Assembly: GCA_013298025.1 (NCBI GenBank)
Contig: JAAFJE010000003.1
Coordinates: 186,001 to 250,000 of the forward strand
Direction of reading: 5' to 3'
Length of the DNA: 64,000 nucleotides
From: Cytophagales bacterium
GTDB lineage: Bacteria; Bacteroidota; Bacteroidia; Cytophagales; Spirosomataceae
A program made the translations under genes and the position numbers. Positions 61,165 through 64,000 of the stretch are shown here, one piece after another. The notes under the pieces were generated by a model that was not told the DNA's origin, ran no database searches, and saw nothing but the letters and a program-made list of their open reading frames with translations. Numbering within the stretch: the stretch's first letter is position 1; every line of letters begins with the position of its first letter.

Positions 61165-62523
61165 ATGACTAATTCCGAATTACAGTCTATCAAAGCCCGA
61201 TTTAGTATCATTGGCAATTCTCCTGCCTTGAACCATGCCATTGAGGTAGCTGCACAAGTAGCTCCTACCGACATGACCGTACTGATAACAGGCGAAAGTG
61301 GTTCGGGGAAAGAATCTTTTTCCAAAATTATTCATAACCTTTCAGCCCGAAAACATGGGCAATTTATTGCAGTCAACTGTGGGGCGATTCCCGAAGGAAC
61401 GATTGATTCTGAGTTGTTTGGCCATGAAAAAGGGGCTTTTACAGGGGCCATAGATGCCCGCAAAGGTTACTTTGAGGTGACAGACGGTGGTACGATTTTC
61501 TTAGATGAAATTGCCGAAATGCCATTAGGCACACAAGCCCGTTTGTTGCGTGTACTCGAAAACGGTGAGTTTATCAAAGTGGGGTCGTCGAAAGTACAAC
61601 GCACCAATGTGCGTGTGGTGGCTGCCACCAATATCAACCTGATGCAAGCCGTAGAGCGAGGCAAATTCCGTGAGGATTTGTATTACCGCCTCAATACTGT
61701 ACCTATTTTTGTGCCTCCGCTTCGTGATAGAGGCATGGACATAGAGTTGCTTTTTAGAAAATTTACGACAGATTTTTCCGAGAAATACCGCATCAAGCCT
61801 ATACAATTGACCCCCGAAGCCCAAAATGTATTGCTTTCGCAACGCTTTCCTGGCAATATTCGGCAATTGAAAAACTTGGCAGACCAAATTTCTATCCTCG
61901 AAGTTGGCGACCGCATCGTAGATGCCAACAAGCTCACCCAATATTTGCAAGTCAATAGTGGGCAACAGGTAGGTAGTGGCTTGGTCAGAAAAGATTTTGA
62001 GGCCCAACAAAAAGAGAATTTCAGCGAAAGAGATTTGCTTTACAAAATCCTTTTCGATATGCGCAAAGATGTAACAGAGCTGAAAAAAATGTTTTTGGAA
62101 GTGATACAGCATGGAGGTGATATGTCTATTATCAAAGGGCATGAAACGCTCTTTCAAAACCTCGAAAGCGACCCTATCAATACATACACGGGCAATTATA
62201 CTAGCCCCGAAATGAATCCCAATCGTATTTTGCCTAGTGCTAGTTCGTTCGACAATGCACCGTACCAAGAGTTGCCCTCAAACCCCAATGAGCTGAAAGT
62301 AATCAACCTCGATAGCAATGGGCATACGCCCAACAACGATGTGTATGACATCACCCACATTGCCGAAGAGGTTTCTCTTTCGTTAGAAAAACAAGAAAAA
62401 GATATGATTATCAAGGCTTTACGTAAAAATAAAAATAAGCGTAAATATGCCGCACAAGATTTGGGTATTTCGGAAAGAACTTTGTATCGAAAAATCAAAC
62501 AATATGACATTGAAGAAGAATAA
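61165..62523 (+). CDS. sigma-54-interacting AAA+ transcriptional activator with Fis-type HTH
   Basis: The protein has 452 residues from the ATG at 61165; the upstream extension lies within the hairpin region and is not conserved-looking. The AAA+ core has Walker A GESGSGKES, the sigma-54 contact motif GAFTGA (in HEKGAFTGAIDARKGYFE), Walker B GGTIFLDEIAEM and VVAATNINLMQAVERGKFRE. The C-terminus is a Fis helix-turn-helix (KYAAQDLGISERTLYRKIKQ). There is no receiver or GAF domain at the N-terminus, so control of its activity is not evident. It overlaps lptE by 20 bases. In Bacteroidetes this activator is often found next to miaB and lptE. Confidence 0.93.
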   Translation: MTNSELQSIKARFSIIGNSPALNHAIEVAAQVAPTDMTVLITGESGSGKESFSKIIHNLSARKHGQFIAVNCGAIPEGTIDSELFGHEKGAFTGAIDARKGYFEVTDGGTIFLDEIAEMPLGTQARLLRVLENGEFIKVGSSKVQRTNVRVVAATNINLMQAVERGKFREDLYYRLNTVPIFVPPLRDRGMDIELLFRKFTTDFSEKYRIKPIQLTPEAQNVLLSQRFPGNIRQLKNLADQISILEVGDRIVDANKLTQYLQVNSGQQVGSGLVRKDFEAQQKENFSERDLLYKILFDMRKDVTELKKMFLEVIQHGGDMSIIKGHETLFQNLESDPINTYTGNYTSPEMNPNRILPSASSFDNAPYQELPSNPNELKVINLDSNGHTPNNDVYDITHIAEEVSLSLEKQEKDMIIKALRKNKNKRKYAAQDLGISERTLYRKIKQYDIEEE

Positions 62524-63022
62524 GCACTATAGTTCCTTTTTACTTTTATTAATACTTGCAAGTCAAACACTTACAGGTTGTTATTCGTTCAGAGGGGCAA
62601 GTCTCGACCCCAACCTAAAAACCTTGCAAGTACAAAATTTTGTCATGCAGGCTGCTGGTGGGCCAGCCAACCTTACCTTGACTTTCAACGAAAAAATGAA
62701 GGAATATTTTCAACGCAATACTTCGCTGAAAATGACTAATTTCAATCCCGATTTGATGTTTGAAGGCAGTATCGTGGGCTACGAAGTGGAAGCCAAAGCT
62801 CCTACGTCGTCGGACAAAGGAGGGCTAAACCGCCTCACGATTCGGGTGCAGGTAAAGTTTACCAATGCCAAAGACGAAAATAAAAACTTCGACCAAGAGT
62901 TTTCGTTTTACCAAGATTTTCCCCAAAATCAAACCCTTTCAACGGTGGAAAAAGACCTAATTCCTAAGATTTTCGACCAGATTGTGTTAGATATTTTTAA
63001 TAAAACCGCTGGAGAATGGTAG
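62504..63022 (+). CDS. lptE: LptE-like LPS assembly lipoprotein
   Basis: The protein has 172 residues from the ATG at 62504, which lies inside the end of the activator gene (20-base overlap). The signal peptide ends in the lipobox LTGC (Cys26). The mature part follows the Bacteroidetes LptE pattern: CYSFRGASLDPNLKTLQVQN, FNEKMKEYFQRNTSLKMTN, LMFEGSIVGYEVEAKAP, NRLTIRVQVKFTNAKDE and QDFPQNQTLSTVEKDLI. It would plug the LptD barrel and help place lipopolysaccharide in the outer membrane. The fit to the family is good though similarity between phyla is low. Confidence 0.85.
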   Translation: MTLKKNKHYSSFLLLLILASQTLTGCYSFRGASLDPNLKTLQVQNFVMQAAGGPANLTLTFNEKMKEYFQRNTSLKMTNFNPDLMFEGSIVGYEVEAKAPTSSDKGGLNRLTIRVQVKFTNAKDENKNFDQEFSFYQDFPQNQTLSTVEKDLIPKIFDQIVLDIFNKTAGEW

Positions 63023-63083
63023 GAGTGAAGATGTCGGATAAATACTTGTCATCGACAACTGAAAGATGCTTAACTGATTGATT

Positions 63084-63752
63084 ATGAACAAAGAATCCTT
63101 TTCATACTTGGTTGCTCATCCCGACGAGATTGGGAAAAACGATTTGGAAGCCCTCGAACAAATCGCTAGGGCGTATCCGTATTTTCAATTGGCACATACC
63201 TTGGTGGCAAAAGGTTATTATCATTTCAAAAACGAAGCTTTGGCCAATGAAAAAATTAGCCATGCCGCCGCTTACAGTATCAACCGCAATGGGCTACGCA
63301 AAATCATCACCGAGCAGTTTAGCAACGATACGCACGCAGGTGCACAAATAGATACCGCCTATTTGCATCGAGTAAAAGAGCGAGTAGAAGCCCAAAATCA
63401 GCAACATTTCAAAAACGAAGAACTGTTGCAAGCTTCTCTTAGCCATGAGGAAAGCCTGCTCGAAAGCATTGCACGCCGGCAACAACAGCAACTCGACATT
63501 ATCAATACTTTTATCGAAAAAGACCCTGGGCTTATCAGAACGTCTAAAAGTCAGTTGCAACATACGCCCCAAAACGAAGATTTGGCTGCTCCTAGTACGC
63601 AGCCCAAGCACGTGATTATCACCGAAAACTACGCCAAAATCCTCACGATGCAAGGCAAATTTCAGAAAGCGATAGAAGTATATCAGAAATTAATTTTGAA
63701 ATTCCCAGAAAAAAAAGCGTACTTTGCGGAAAAGATTCGAGAAATTCAATAA
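63084..63752 (+). CDS. TPR-like protein of the lptE-secG block
   Basis: The protein has 222 residues from the ATG at 63084. It has no signal peptide. Its N-terminal part (SYLVAHPDEIGKNDLEALEQ) and helices with small-residue spacing (AHTLVAKGYYHFKNEALANE) form a helical repeat. A Gln/Glu-rich coil (about 105-150) follows. A canonical TPR sits at the C-terminus (YAKILTMQGKFQKAIEVYQK). Genes of this type commonly lie between lptE and secG in Cytophagales, but the function is unknown. Confidence 0.75.
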   Translation: MNKESFSYLVAHPDEIGKNDLEALEQIARAYPYFQLAHTLVAKGYYHFKNEALANEKISHAAAYSINRNGLRKIITEQFSNDTHAGAQIDTAYLHRVKERVEAQNQQHFKNEELLQASLSHEESLLESIARRQQQQLDIINTFIEKDPGLIRTSKSQLQHTPQNEDLAAPSTQPKHVIITENYAKILTMQGKFQKAIEVYQKLILKFPEKKAYFAEKIREIQ

Positions 63753-63798
63753 GGAAAGTAATTTTAAAAGAAATATTTTAACAACTTATTTTAAACAA

Positions 63799-64000
63799 AT
63801 GTTCGGAGCAATTATTACTATTATTTGTATTGTAGCGGTATTGTTGGTATTGGTAGTATTGATACAAAACCCTAAAGGAGGTGGCATTTCTGGTGAATTT
63901 GGTGGTGCAGGTGCAAGCCAAATGTTTGGCGTTCAGCGTACTGGCGATATTTTAGAGCAACTCACTTGGGGTGGGGCAATCGTAATCGTATTGTTGTCAT
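63799..64000 (+). CDS. secG: preprotein translocase subunit SecG (partial)
   Basis: The frame runs from the ATG at 63799 to the window edge, 67 codons so far. A first membrane helix (AIITIICIVAVLLVLVVLIQ) leads into the conserved QNPKGGGISGEFGGAGA loop, followed by QMFGVQRTGDILEQLTW and the start of the second helix. This is the SecG signature. SecG supports SecYE-SecA protein export. It is 46 bases downstream of the TPR gene. Confidence 0.93.
   Translation, partial: MFGAIITIICIVAVLLVLVVLIQNPKGGGISGEFGGAGASQMFGVQRTGDILEQLTWGGAIVIVLLS

Noticed and set aside
1-64000. CRISPR arrays, rRNA and tRNA genes
   Set aside because: No spaced 25-40-base direct repeats of array type were seen; the only regular array (123-base period) is coding. 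No rRNA-like or cloverleaf-type sequence was recognised by eye.

Overview
The window looks like the chromosome of a freshwater or soil Bacteroidetes of the order Cytophagales (a Spirosoma/Flectobacillus/Arcicella-like relative). The assignment rests on gene content, since no rRNA or tRNA gene was found. It carries two SusC/SusD pairs, a FecI/FecR/STN-SusC signalling cascade, a type IX secretion C-terminal domain, 'reg_prop' hybrid sensor kinases, a phosphocholine-specific phospholipase C, and the order miaB - sigma-54 activator - lptE - TPR - secG. Genes are densely packed. Most of the window has moderate GC, but about 40.0-46.2 kb is visibly more AT-rich.

Layout. 0-6 kb: the end of a TPR protein, an SRPBCC protein, a PilJ-type sensor with a kinase phosphoacceptor helix but no ATPase domain, a TetR regulator and a Tat-exported phospholipase C. 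6.3-12.9 kb: a SusC/SusD pair, a terminator, then a PhnZ-like HD-fold diiron oxygenase and an alkaline-phosphatase-superfamily hydrolase, which together suggest scavenging of organophosphorus nutrients. 13-15.8 kb: malonate import (MadL, MadM) and activation (MatB-like). 15.9-20 kb: a DUF2490 barrel, two TerD proteins, an M23 peptidase and a PspA protein. 20.3-38.7 kb: a pectin utilization locus (ECF sigma, anti-sigma, STN-SusC, SusD, a DUF5123-type surface lipoprotein, PL10 lyase, GH43, a 1574-residue PL1-CE8 fusion with a T9SS signal, and a second CE8). Several of its intercistronic gaps contain perfect hairpins.

38.7-40 kb is a repeat-rich stretch: a MITE/REP-like palindrome, a 59-bp direct repeat that copies the tail of a gene, TCACTC/GAGTGA blocks and an internally deleted rpiA remnant. 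Next to it lies the most interesting part of the window, a three-gene overlapping operon (40,084-46,164). It encodes (1) a SIR2-fold plus TIR-domain protein, (2) an nSTAND-type P-loop NTPase with one C-terminal membrane helix and (3) a predicted exported TPR/WD40-like protein with near-identical 123-bp repeats. I read this as a split NLR-like conflict system whose sensor may lie in the periplasm.

46-55 kb holds a cysteine desulfurase, a YidB/DUF937-like protein, a NuiA-type nuclease inhibitor, DUF2147 and PAP2 proteins, a Fic AMP-transferase, an aldo/keto reductase lacking the usual catalytic His, a NucA-type nuclease, a BaiN-like flavoprotein and a purine nucleoside phosphorylase. 55-64 kb holds a 1359-residue hybrid sensor kinase and the conserved miaB-to-secG housekeeping block, cut by the window end.

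All calls come from reading sequence and motifs. No database search was run, so family names are recognition-based.
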